DNA from: Sphingomonas_D zeicaulis
GTDB lineage: Bacteria > Pseudomonadota > Alphaproteobacteria > Sphingomonadales > Sphingomonadaceae
DNA length: 64,000 bases
Assembly: GCF_050433225.1 (NCBI RefSeq)
Contig: NZ_JBNPXQ010000001.1
Location: 62,001-126,000 of the forward strand
Direction: 5' to 3'
Shown here: positions 41,432-49,952 of the stretch, in pieces
How positions within the stretch are numbered: position 1 is the first letter of the stretch
Layout: every line of letters starts with the position of its first letter
Made by a program: the position numbers and the translations under genes
The notes under the pieces: generated by a model
Databases searched by the model: none
What the model was told of the DNA's origin: nothing
The model's input: the letters and a program-made list of their open reading frames with translations, nothing else

Positions 41432-42508
41432 TCAAGCCGGGCTTGGCGGCTTTCTCTTCGCGTCCTCACGCTTCTGCGCAAGGAAGAAACGCAGCATCTC
41501 GCGCGATGCATCGGGGCCGGCGGGATCGGTGTGCGAGCCGAGCAGGCTGCCGCCCGACCAGCCATGCCCGCTGCCGTGGATCGTCCAGTCCTCGAGCATC
41601 AGGTGCCCCGCCCGATCCTGATAGACGCGCCGCGTGAACATGCGGCCGCCCGGCGACTGGCCGGACAGCGTGCGAACGGTGAGCGGCCCCGGTGCCGCCC
41701 GCTCCAGGTTGGAGAGGAAGCCGGCGGCATTGGACGGGTGCACGATGCGATCATGATCGCCATGGAAGACGATCGTGGGCTGCTGCCGGGGCAATTTGCC
41801 GGTGGGGCGGGGGCCGCCGGTTCCGCGCATCGCCGCGATCGCGCCGCTCAACGTCGCGACATCGCCGACTGCAACGCCGGAGTGCACCCCCACCGCCGTG
41901 TAGAGATCGGGATAGGCGGCGCCGACGATCGCTGCGGTCGCGCCGCCCGCGGAGATGCCGGCGATGTAGATGCGCGCCGGATTGGCGCGGCCGATGGCCA
42001 TGGCATGGCGGGTGAGCGCGGCGATGATCGCTGGCTCGCCCTTGCCGCGCCGCTGATTGTCGGGGCGATGCCAGTTCCAGCACCGCGCCGGGTTGGCGGT
42101 GCGCGCCTGCTCCGGATAGAGCACCAGAAAACCCAGTTCGTCGGCGAGCCGGTTCATCGCGGTGCCCGTGGCGAAATCGCGCGCGGTTTGCGAACAGCCG
42201 TGCAGCATCACCACCAGCGGCATCCGCCTGCGGTTCGAGCCGGTGGGCGTGTAGAAGCGGTAGGCCAGCGTGCCGTGCGCGCAGGTGAAGTCCTCGGCGA
42301 TGAAGGATCCGGGCGCGGGGCGGGCGGGGGCGCGGACCGCGGTGCTCCGGCGTGGCGCTTTGGCGGATGCCGGCCGCGCTGCGCGCTTGCGAGGCGGCTT
42401 CTGGACGGGGGCGACGAGCAGCTTCTGCAGTTCGAGCGCGGCCGAGACCGGTCGTCGTTTCTTCATCAGGCGCGTCGCCTTGCGCACCGTCTTGAACATG
42501 TCGACCAT
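41432..42508 (-). CDS. PHB-depolymerase-family esterase, 358 aa
   Basis: An alpha/beta hydrolase with lipase box GISAGGATAA near residue 200, HGCSQTARDFATGTAMNRLA as oxyanion region, and C-terminal HGSGHGWSGGS holding the catalytic His. A 65-residue basic, Pro/Ala-rich N-terminal extension precedes the domain, and no signal peptide is evident. It probably cleaves short-chain polyhydroxyalkanoate or other esters. Confidence 0.85.
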   Translation of the reverse strand: MVDMFKTVRKATRLMKKRRPVSAALELQKLLVAPVQKPPRKRAARPASAKAPRRSTAVRAPARPAPGSFIAEDFTCAHGTLAYRFYTPTGSNRRRMPLVVMLHGCSQTARDFATGTAMNRLADELGFLVLYPEQARTANPARCWNWHRPDNQRRGKGEPAIIAALTRHAMAIGRANPARIYIAGISAGGATAAIVGAAYPDLYTAVGVHSGVAVGDVATLSGAIAAMRGTGGPRPTGKLPRQQPTIVFHGDHDRIVHPSNAAGFLSNLERAAPGPLTVRTLSGQSPGGRMFTRRVYQDRAGHLMLEDWTIHGSGHGWSGGSLLGSHTDPAGPDASREMLRFFLAQKREDAKRKPPSPA

Positions 42509-42649
42509 ATCGAAGTTCGCCTGCTGAATGCCGCCTGATCATAGAACGGAGGCGGGGCCGCATCGATCCGCCGCTGGATTGCAGTCGCCCTGCGCCTGGC
42601 GGATGTGGAGCGTTGCCGCGCGCTCGCCCACCGGTCTACGCTCGCGAGC

Positions 42650-43117
42650 ATGGGCCATCACCTCACCGCGATCATCGGGCGCCATGAGACGGTCGCGGCA
42701 CTGGTCCGGCGGCTCGGCGCACCCGATCCCGTGGCGCTGGATTTCGATCTGTTGCTGGTGCCGCTGGACGAGGATCGGCTGGACGCGATCGCCATGTCGC
42801 GCGAACCGCGGTTCGACGGCTTTACCTATTTGTCGCCGACGATGGCGCGCGCGATGGGAGATGCGCTTGGTGCCGGGCGGGCGCTCTACCTTGAGACCGA
42901 CTATTTCGGCGGGATCGGCGGGCAGGGCGCGGCGCTGTTCGAGGATGGGGCTTCGGTCTGGCGGGGTGTCCATTCGAGCAAGACGCCGCAACCTTCGACC
43001 TCGCCGATCAGCGAGGGCCTGGCCGCGCTCGGCGTGATCGCCGAGGCGGGCGGCGACGCGTTCGATCGGCTGGGCCTGGCCGGTTTTCGGTCGCTGGATC
43101 GATTGGGGTTCGAATGA
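42650..43117 (+). CDS. Hypothetical protein, 155 aa
   Basis: Start ATG 42650 (MGHHLTAIIGRHETVAALVR). The protein is mixed alpha/beta, acidic, with ALDFDLLLVPLDEDRLDAIA and RALYLETDYFGGIGGQGAAL. No signal peptide, metal motif or recognised family. The stop overlaps the following GFA gene by four bases (ATGA), so the pair is translationally coupled. Confidence 0.65.
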   Translation: MGHHLTAIIGRHETVAALVRRLGAPDPVALDFDLLLVPLDEDRLDAIAMSREPRFDGFTYLSPTMARAMGDALGAGRALYLETDYFGGIGGQGAALFEDGASVWRGVHSSKTPQPSTSPISEGLAALGVIAEAGGDAFDRLGLAGFRSLDRLGFE

Positions 43118-43515
43118 CCAGCCGCACCGCTTCCTGCAGTTGCGGCCAGCTCCGCGCCACTTGCGCCGGGGAGCCGGTGCGCGTCTCGATCTGCCATTGC
43201 CTCGAATGCCAGAAGCGCACCGGCAGCATCTTCGCGGTGCAGGCACGCTTCCCGCGCGACCGGGTGGTGGTCGAGGGGCGCTCGACCCTATGGACGCGGG
43301 TGGGCGACAGCGGCACTGCGGCGACCTTCCATTTCTGCCCCGTCTGCGGATCGATCGTCTATTGGGATATGAACGCTGCGCCGGACGTCATCGCCGTGCC
43401 GGTTGGCCAGTTCGCCGACCCGACCTTCCCGCCGCCGCACGTGTCGGTCTATGACGAGCGGCAGCACCCGTGGGCGATGGCGGCGGGAGAACTGGCGATG
43501 GAGCATTTTCGCTGA
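43114..43515 (+). CDS. GFA family protein, 133 aa
   Basis: Zinc motifs SCSCGQLRA, ICHCLECQKRTGSIF and FCPVCGSIVYW are complete. Translationally coupled to the upstream 155-aa gene. Third GFA paralogue in the window and clearly diverged from the other two. Confidence 0.85.
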   Translation: MTSRTASCSCGQLRATCAGEPVRVSICHCLECQKRTGSIFAVQARFPRDRVVVEGRSTLWTRVGDSGTAATFHFCPVCGSIVYWDMNAAPDVIAVPVGQFADPTFPPPHVSVYDERQHPWAMAAGELAMEHFR

Positions 43516-43533
43516 ACGCCCCTCGGCGGCGCT

Positions 43534-44625
43534 TCAGCCATCGAGGATGAGTCTCTTTATCTCCATGTGGAGATCCCGGATCGAATTTTCGGGCATGACG
43601 CTGACGATCTTCGACTTGTTCTGGCACGGGTGAGATTCCGGGCTGCCGTTCGGCACCACCGACCATTGCATAGCGAGCATGGGGACGGACTGCAGCCACG
43701 GCACCAGGACGCCGATCTCCTTCTCGTGGATATAATCGAAGGCGATCGAGCCGAAACTGAGTTTCTCGGCGCCCCCCGGCGCATTCGGCATGCTGTGATT
43801 GATCAGTTGCCGCTTGCCGATGATGCCCCCCTGGGTCGGGCTGGACGGCATGAGCCCGCCGATGAGATGGAGGTCTGACTTGTTGCTGGTGCCGATCATC
43901 GTGCGGCCGCCGCCGATTGGCGCCTGAACCGGCTGAGCGAGCGTATCGGGCAGGTCCGTCCGGTCGTCCGGATGCCAGAGAATCTCGCTCCAGGAATAGG
44001 TCCATCTTTCCTGCTGCATGAGGTCGAGGATCATCAGGTTGATCGGCCATGCCCGCGGGTTTCGCGCCGGTTCCGCGATGAACATCGCCGCCATCACGAC
44101 TGGCAGGAAGCTGTCGAACAACCGGCCTTCATTGCTTGCCGGGCTCGGCTGCCCGAACTCGGATCGCATCCCGATCAGGATATCGAGCATTGCGCCGGTG
44201 ATGTCGCGGCCGTTGAAAACGGTGGCATAGTTGATCGGGCCGATCTCACCTACGTCCTGAATGATAGTGGCGGGATTGTCGATCATTTCGGCGATCTGTC
44301 GATATTTCGGATCGCTCGTGAGGCTCTGGTTGAGGTTGATGTTGGACGTGGGCTGATATTTTGCCGTGACGTCGCTTACATAATGGGTTGGCTTCTTTTC
44401 GATGATCCTGCCAAGAATGCGATAATATTTATGACCCTTGGCATTTTCCTTCTGCCAGCACCATGCCCATTGCTTCGGCGTGGTTGGCGCATAGGGGTTC
44501 TGCGCCGTGCCGTCGCCCTCCGGCCGGCTGGTGAGGATCTTGCGCGTCAGATATTCGCAGACGCCGAGCAGATGATAGGTATCGATCCTGATGTTGGGGT
44601 TCTGTCTCGATTGAAGCACGCGCAT
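43534..44625 (-). CDS. Unrecognised hypothetical protein, 363 aa
   Basis: No signal peptide or membrane helix. The sequence is polar, with Asn, Gln and Tyr well above host average (YQPTSNINLNQSLTSDPKYR), and the DNA is less GC-rich than its neighbours, suggesting transfer. Notable stretches are WAWCWQKENAKGHKYYRILG, SGIMRSEFGQP-like central helices, and TMIGTSNKSDLHLIGGLM. It convergently abuts the third GFA gene. I cannot assign a function. Confidence 0.6.
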   Translation of the reverse strand: MRVLQSRQNPNIRIDTYHLLGVCEYLTRKILTSRPEGDGTAQNPYAPTTPKQWAWCWQKENAKGHKYYRILGRIIEKKPTHYVSDVTAKYQPTSNINLNQSLTSDPKYRQIAEMIDNPATIIQDVGEIGPINYATVFNGRDITGAMLDILIGMRSEFGQPSPASNEGRLFDSFLPVVMAAMFIAEPARNPRAWPINLMILDLMQQERWTYSWSEILWHPDDRTDLPDTLAQPVQAPIGGGRTMIGTSNKSDLHLIGGLMPSSPTQGGIIGKRQLINHSMPNAPGGAEKLSFGSIAFDYIHEKEIGVLVPWLQSVPMLAMQWSVVPNGSPESHPCQNKSKIVSVMPENSIRDLHMEIKRLILDG

Positions 44626-44764
44626 GGCCGCAATTTTTCCGCCGGCAATTGAGGATGCTCGGCTATGGAGGATTGGGGATTGCCGCGCGGTTTCGCATGC
44701 GGACGGCTTCGGCTACGGCGGTAGTGCGCGGGCGGGATGCGGCGCGGGGGGGCGAGGGAGACGC

Positions 44765-44941
44765 ATGCGCACGCGACCGGGCATCTGCCTCCGCAAGAAG
44801 CGCTTCGCGACCGAGGAGGCGGCGTGGGTGCTGATCCGCCAGGCGGACGTCGTGCTGCGCCCCTATCGCTGCGCCTTGTGTCGGCAGTTTCATCTGACCA
44901 GCCGGACGAAGGGGATGCGGATCAGGCGGGAGGGCTTGTAA
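44765..44941 (+). CDS. Small zinc-ribbon-like protein, 58 aa
   Basis: Start ATG 44765 gives MRTRPGICLRKKRFATEEAA. A compact basic protein ends with YRCALCRQFHLTSR, a CxxC...H pattern typical of tiny phage or host zinc proteins. It lies in the upstream region of the divergent 363-aa gene. The role is unknown. Confidence 0.55.
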   Translation: MRTRPGICLRKKRFATEEAAWVLIRQADVVLRPYRCALCRQFHLTSRTKGMRIRREGL

Positions 44942-44989
44942 GGCTTCCGCGCCATTCCGCCGCGCGCGCGGCTGTGGCATGAGCGCGCC

Positions 44990-45763
44990 ATGATCGGCAT
45001 CCTCATCGCACTGCTCGCAAGCGCCACCGTACAATCCGCGAAGCCGCCCGTGCCGGCGCCCGCGCAACCCAAGATCTGCGGCTACACCGTCGAGCGCAGC
45101 TTTCCGCATGATGCCGATGCCTTCACCCAGGGGCTGATCTATCGCGACGGCGCGCTCATCGAGAGCACCGGGCTGGTCGGGCAGTCGACGATCCGGCGGG
45201 TGCGGATCGAGGACGGGCAGGTGCTCCAGCGCATCGACATCCCCGCGGGGCTGTTCGGCGAGGGCATCACCGACTGGAAGAGCGAGTTGGTCAGCATCAC
45301 CTGGCAGAACGGCAAGGGGTTTCGCTGGGATGCGAAGTCGCTGCGCCGCAAGGGCGAGTTCGCCTATCCGGGCGAGGGCTGGGGGATCACGCAGGACGGC
45401 CGCGCGCTGATTTTGAGCGACGGCACGGCCGACCTGCGCTTCCTCGACCCCGCGACAATGCGCGAGACGCGGCGGATCGAGGTGACCGTGCAGGGGCGGC
45501 CGGTGCGCAACCTCAACGAGCTGGAATATGTCGACGGCGCGATCCTCGCGAACGTGTGGCACAGCGACTATGTGCTGCGGATCGATCCGGCGACGGGCGC
45601 GGTGGGCACGGTGATCAACCTTGCCGGGCTGCGCGAACAGGCGGGGGCCGAGGGATCGGAAGCGGTGCTCAACGGCATCGCCTATGACAAGGCCGGCAAG
45701 CGGCTGTTCGTGACGGGGAAGAATTGGCCGAAGCTGTTCGAGATCAAGCTAACGGGGTGTTGA
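44990..45763 (+). CDS. Glutaminyl-peptide cyclotransferase (bacterial/plant type), 257 aa
   Basis: Signal peptide at 1-16 (MIGILIALLASATVQS). It has the five-bladed-propeller QC family pattern: SFPHDADAFTQGLIYRDGAL, ESTGLVGQSTIRRV, FGEGITDW, LNELEYVDGAILANVWHSDY and VLNGIAYDKAGKRLFVTGKN. It converts N-terminal Gln to pyroglutamate, probably in the periplasm. Length fits the family. Confidence 0.9.
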   Translation: MIGILIALLASATVQSAKPPVPAPAQPKICGYTVERSFPHDADAFTQGLIYRDGALIESTGLVGQSTIRRVRIEDGQVLQRIDIPAGLFGEGITDWKSELVSITWQNGKGFRWDAKSLRRKGEFAYPGEGWGITQDGRALILSDGTADLRFLDPATMRETRRIEVTVQGRPVRNLNELEYVDGAILANVWHSDYVLRIDPATGAVGTVINLAGLREQAGAEGSEAVLNGIAYDKAGKRLFVTGKNWPKLFEIKLTGC

Positions 45764-45789
45764 GAGGCTCGCAGCTGCCAATTTCGTGG

Positions 45790-45862
45790 TATTTCGGGGA
45801 CATAATACTAAACTCTGCCGCTGACAATCGCGGCGGCCATCTCGTATATGTCCCCGAAATTT
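45790..45862. repeat. TTTCGGGGACA palindromic element (second cluster)
   Basis: The left arm at 45791-45815 (TTTCGGGGACATAATACTAA) faces a shorter right arm at about 45841-45861 (TTTCGGGGACATATACG on the minus strand). The loop is about 26 bases. It lies 27 bases after the cyclotransferase stop and just before a broken DUF1801 gene. Confidence 0.75.
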
Positions 45863-45882
45863 TGCTATTTCTTGTCTTGGGG

Positions 45883-46232
45883 ATGGCTGGAAGGCATGAT
45901 GCCAATATCACGGCCGCGCCGGATCCGTTTCGCGGGCTGTTGAGCCAGTTGCGCATGCAATTGGCGCAGGCGCTGCCGGGTGCCGAGGAAGTCGTCAAAT
46001 ATGACATGCCCGCGTTCCAGATCGAAGGCACGATCGTCGCGGGCTATGCCGCCTTCAGCAAGCAATGCGGCCTCTATGTCGATCCCGGCGCGATCGCTGC
46101 CCATGCCGACGAGATTGCAGCCTTGAAGCTCAAGGCGACCAAGTGGTGTCCATCTTCTCGGTGCGGAACCCGATCCCTGGCGAACTGGTTGAAAAACTGG
46201 CGATCAGTTCGCGCAATAGGAAGTGGCTCTAG
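45883..46232 (+). pseudogene. DUF1801-type protein, frameshifted
   Basis: ATG 45883 opens a frame encoding FRGLLSQLRMQLAQALPGAE, then VVKYDMPAFQIEGTIVAGYA and a normal family helix up to LKLKATK. There the frame changes. The conserved C-terminus VVSIFSVRNPIPGELVEKLA continues one frame over from about 46142 to a stop at 46230-46232. One base appears to be missing in the AAGTGGTG stretch. DUF1801 is a small fold sometimes annotated as an iron chaperone. It is either a true pseudogene or a base-calling error. Confidence 0.65.
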
Positions 46233-46380
46233 CTGTAGCCTGTTTGGAAAGCTGCGCCGCGATCTCGTCGGCGGGTCGCGCAATCGCGGCGACATCGTAG
46301 CAGGCCGCAATGGCATTTCCGGCGGCGATCGGCGCCAGCAGCGCAAAGGCAGTGACGGCGGCGCGTTGGTTCCGGAACAT
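46204..46380 (-). CDS. Possible small secreted protein, 58 aa
   Basis: ATG 46380 gives MFRNQRAAVTAFALLAPIAA, then GNAIA with a plausible signal cleavage site before ACYD. Two cysteines are in the mature part. There is no strong RBS. It overlaps the 3-prime end of the DUF1801 pseudogene on the opposite strand. Only the signal peptide supports it. Confidence 0.35.
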   Translation of the reverse strand: MFRNQRAAVTAFALLAPIAAGNAIAACYDVAAIARPADEIAAQLSKQATARATSYCAN

Positions 46381-46404
46381 GGTCCAGGAGCCTGCGGTGT
46401 TGGG

Positions 46405-46507
46405 ATTTTGTATTGTGTCCCGGAAACCTCATGATCGCGGCGGATCCGGCGGCGGGGGAGTGAAGACTGCCGCGTTGGTCTATCTCGGATTGTGTCCTCG
46501 AAACTGG
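46405..46507 (-). repeat. Two degenerate TTTCGGGGACA arms
   Basis: Minus-strand copies GTTTCCGGGACACAATAC (46409-46427) and GTTTCGAGGACACAATCC (46487-46504) are direct repeats of each other with one or two changes in the core. The second overlaps the upstream region of the next gene. They look older than the 2-9 kb copies. Confidence 0.65.
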
Positions 46508-46515
46508 GGTTTAAC

Positions 46516-47001
46516 ATGTTGATGCGATTGCTGGGGCCGCAGGCGGAAATGTCGGAAGAGCGGCTGATCCGCAGCGCGGAAATTATCGCGCGCACCTGGG
46601 AAGGTGGTTACGAAGAGAAGGTGGCCGCACTTCGTTTGGAGGATTTTACGGAGGCGGAGGCCTGGCGGCTGATCGAGTTGCTGCCGATGGCGTTCGGCCG
46701 CCCCATCCTGGAAAAGTTGGGCATTACCAACATCGTTTCGAAAATGAGGATCATGAAGCCGGATGGATCATGTGTGACGGCCAGGTTGATGCGGCAACCG
46801 GAATATGTGGGCGGCGTCAAATTGGCGCGTGCTCATCTGCAATATGGTCGGTTGGACCAAGAGGTTTACGAACGGATCGCAGGGGGGTGTTCGTCGCTCG
46901 ACGCCGTGAACAAGGCGCTGGAGGCTGGCGCAGACGTGAGAGGCGGAACGATCGCGTACGCGCTGCATGGGGACGAGATTTCACGCTATATCGTGAGGTG
47001 A
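46516..47001 (+). CDS. Hypothetical protein, 161 aa
   Basis: Start ATG 46516; an upstream GTG 46492 lies inside the repeat and is rejected. A helical protein with EERLIRSAEIIARTWEGGYE, FTEAEAWRLIELLPMAFGRP and VNKALEAGADVRGGTIAYAL, the last resembling part of an ankyrin-like repeat. No signal peptide. Flanked on its 5-prime side by the degenerate repeat arms. No assigned family. Confidence 0.6.
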   Translation: MLMRLLGPQAEMSEERLIRSAEIIARTWEGGYEEKVAALRLEDFTEAEAWRLIELLPMAFGRPILEKLGITNIVSKMRIMKPDGSCVTARLMRQPEYVGGVKLARAHLQYGRLDQEVYERIAGGCSSLDAVNKALEAGADVRGGTIAYALHGDEISRYIVR

Positions 47002-47079
47002 CGAGCTTTCGTTCGATGACGGCACGATCGACCCCGTCTCGCTCTCTCCCCGACGTTGCGCGCGGGCGAGGAAACGGCC

Positions 47080-49767
47080 TCACCTCCCCCGCACCCCCAT
47101 CACCTTCACCTCCGCCGGGGCCAGCCCGTCCGCCTCGACCCGCAGCGTCACAGCACCGCCGCGGCCCGGTGTCGCGCGGATGATGGCGAGGGCGAGGCCG
47201 TTGAAGGCCTTGCGCTGGGGTTCGGGGAAGGCGGTCATGTCGGTCGGGTCGCCGTTGTCGGTCGCGGCGAGGGCGCCGGGGCCTGACAGTGTGAAGCGCA
47301 GCGCGGGCTTGGCGTCGGGCACGATGGCGCCGTTCTGGTCGAGCACGCGGACCGTTACGAACGAAAGGTCGCGGCCGTCGGCGGTGATCTCCTTCCGGTC
47401 GGGGATCAGTTCCAGCTTCGCGGGCGCGCCGGTGGTGCGAACCGAAGCCGTCGCCCAGGGCTGGCCGGCCTTCCAGGTCTCCACGCGCACCTCGCCGGGG
47501 GCGTAGGTCACATAATCCCAGCGGAAGCGATATTCATAGTCGCGCTTCTTGATGCGGCCCTGGGATTTGCCGTTGACGAACAGTTCCGCCTCGTCCGCCG
47601 AGGAGAAGACGTGGACCGGGGTGATCTGCCCCTCGCGGCCCGCCCAGTTCCAGTGCGGCAATATGTGGGCGAAGCGCAGATCGGGTCGCCAGCGCGCCTG
47701 ATAAAGCCAGAAGCGGTCCTTGGGGAAACCGGCCAAGTCAACGATGCCCGAATAGGAACTGCGCGACGTGTAATAGGGCGTCGGTTCGCCGAGATAGTCG
47801 AAGCCGGTCCACACGAATTCGCCCGCGACATAGGGATGTTGGTCATCGGCGGCGAAGACGCGGTCGGGGGAGGAGCCGAAGTCCGCCGCGTGCATCTCAT
47901 AGGCGCTCACCTGGTGCGTATCCGGGTTGCCGCCCGACCAGGGACGCACCGGGCCGCTGATATTGCCCGCCACCGGGAACAGATATTCGCCGCGGCTGCT
48001 GAGCGCTGAGGCGCTTTCGGTGCTGAGGATGACCTTGTTCGGAAAGGCGGCGCGGAACGCCGGATATTGGCCGATGATGCCGCGGATGCCCGCACCCTGA
48101 TAGTTGAGGCTGATCACGTCCACCGCGCCGGGCAGTGGCATATCCGCCTTGGCATAGTTCATCGCGTTGGTGGTCGGGCGCGTCGGATCCTCCTCGCGCA
48201 CGATCTTCACCAGCCGGCGGGCGAGGTCCGCCCCGGCCTCCCCGGTATATTGCTCGCCGACCTCGTTGCCGACGCTCCAGATGATGATCGAGGGGTGGTT
48301 GCGATCCCGCCGCAGCATCGCGCGCAGGTCCGGCTCCTGCCAGTCCGGGAAGATCAGGTGGAAATCGAGCGGGGTCTTCTTGCGCTCCCAGGAATCGAAC
48401 ACCTCGTCCATCACCAGGAAGCCCATCTCGTCGGCGAGATCGAGCAGGGCGGGGGCGGGGGGATTGTGGCTCATCCGCAGCGCGTTGGTGCCCATGTCCC
48501 GCAGGATCTCGAGCTGGCGCTGCGCGGCGCGGCGGTTGAACGCGGCGCCGAGCGCGCCGAGATCATGATGGTTGTTCACCCCGCGCAACGGGATGTGCTC
48601 GCCATTCACGATCACGCCGCGGTTCGGATCCATCGCGATCGTGCGGATGCCGAAGGCGGTTTCGTAGCGATCGACGACGCGGCCGCCGCGGCTGATCGTG
48701 GAGACCGCGACATAGCGGTTGGGCTGCTGCGTCGGCGGCGGCCCCCACAGGCGCGGATTGGCGAGGCTGGTGCTGGCCTTGAGCACCGCGCTGGCGCGCG
48801 CGCCGATGCTCGCGCGCTGCGGCGCCAATGTGGCGACGGGCTTCGCGGCCCGCTTGCCCGCGGCATCGAGCGCGTAGATCGCGGTGGTGGCGCTGACCTC
48901 GGCGGGCGCCGCGCCGTCATTGTCGATCGCCAGGTCGACCGCGATCGTCGCGCGGTCCTTGCTCACCTCGGGCGTGCGGACGATGCCGCCCCACTGGCCG
49001 ACATGGACCGGATCGGTCTTGGTCAGCCAGATGTCGCGATAGAGGCCGCCGCCCGGATACCAGCGCGCAGAGGCGGGCGGATTGTCCAGCCGGATGACGA
49101 GCATGTTGGCGCCGCCGGGCACGGCATAGGGCGTCAGGTCCAGCCGGAAGCTGTTATAGCCATAGGGCCAGCCGCCGACGAGCTTCCCGTTGAGCCAGAC
49201 GGTGGCGTAGGACATCGCCCCCTCGACATCGAGGAAGATCGACTTGCCCTTGTCCGCCGCGGGGATGCTCAGCGCCTTGCGGTACCAGCCGATCCCCCAG
49301 CTCGGCAGCCGGCCCATGCCGCCATAGGGGCCTTCCGTGATGAAAGGGCCGGCGATCGCCCAGTCATGCGGCAGGTCGACGCGCTGCCAGCCTGTGTCGT
49401 CGAAGCCGGGCTGGACGTAGGAGACGTCGCCGCCGGGATTGCCGGCGGGCCGCTGGTGGCGCTTTGCGGGGTCGGCAATGAAGGCGTTGGCGCTGGGCAG
49501 GATCCAAGGCTTCAGCACCTTGAGCCCGGCATCTTCGGTTGCGACCGCGGCATCCGGCCGGGCATCGGCGAGCTTGCCGTCGCCGGTGTCGCTGGCGTCA
49601 GGCCGGATGTCATAGCGCAGATCGGTGGCGAGGCCCTGCGGATCGCCCTTGGTGAAGCGCCAGTCGGACGAGATCCGGATCTCCTCGCGCGCGGCGCGGG
49701 CGGGGGATGCGGTGACGGCGGCAAGCGTCAGCGCCAGCGCGATAGATGTCATCCCACGTGCGATCAT
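47080..49767 (-). CDS. Glycoside hydrolase family 2 (beta-galactosidase-like), 895 aa
   Basis: Start ATG 49767 (MIARGMTSIALALTLAAVTA), a signal peptide; a longer reading to 49923 lacks one. Sugar-binding domain (WQRVDLPHDWAIAGPFI), immunoglobulin-like middle, then a TIM barrel. The acid/base Glu is in IIIWSVGNEVGEQY near residue 500 and the nucleophile Glu in VILSTESAS near 582. C-terminal beta domains include a DUF4982-like part (VFSSADEAELFVNGKSQGRI). It is an exported exo-glycosidase acting on beta-galactosides or related sugars. Confidence 0.9.
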   Translation of the reverse strand: MIARGMTSIALALTLAAVTASPARAAREEIRISSDWRFTKGDPQGLATDLRYDIRPDASDTGDGKLADARPDAAVATEDAGLKVLKPWILPSANAFIADPAKRHQRPAGNPGGDVSYVQPGFDDTGWQRVDLPHDWAIAGPFITEGPYGGMGRLPSWGIGWYRKALSIPAADKGKSIFLDVEGAMSYATVWLNGKLVGGWPYGYNSFRLDLTPYAVPGGANMLVIRLDNPPASARWYPGGGLYRDIWLTKTDPVHVGQWGGIVRTPEVSKDRATIAVDLAIDNDGAAPAEVSATTAIYALDAAGKRAAKPVATLAPQRASIGARASAVLKASTSLANPRLWGPPPTQQPNRYVAVSTISRGGRVVDRYETAFGIRTIAMDPNRGVIVNGEHIPLRGVNNHHDLGALGAAFNRRAAQRQLEILRDMGTNALRMSHNPPAPALLDLADEMGFLVMDEVFDSWERKKTPLDFHLIFPDWQEPDLRAMLRRDRNHPSIIIWSVGNEVGEQYTGEAGADLARRLVKIVREEDPTRPTTNAMNYAKADMPLPGAVDVISLNYQGAGIRGIIGQYPAFRAAFPNKVILSTESASALSSRGEYLFPVAGNISGPVRPWSGGNPDTHQVSAYEMHAADFGSSPDRVFAADDQHPYVAGEFVWTGFDYLGEPTPYYTSRSSYSGIVDLAGFPKDRFWLYQARWRPDLRFAHILPHWNWAGREGQITPVHVFSSADEAELFVNGKSQGRIKKRDYEYRFRWDYVTYAPGEVRVETWKAGQPWATASVRTTGAPAKLELIPDRKEITADGRDLSFVTVRVLDQNGAIVPDAKPALRFTLSGPGALAATDNGDPTDMTAFPEPQRKAFNGLALAIIRATPGRGGAVTLRVEADGLAPAEVKVMGVRGR

Positions 49768-49952
49768 GCCGATCCAACTCCCGGTAGCGCTATCATTTTG
49801 TCCTTCGTGTAAGGTCCATACCGGCGCGGGGCAACCTTTTATGGGCGGGGGCCGTATCTGCTCGATGTCGAAACATGTCCGGCAGGGGGCTTCTGCTTGA
49901 CTTGGGAAAACAGCTACTCTCATCCTTGGATCAAGGACTTGCCGGAGGGGCC

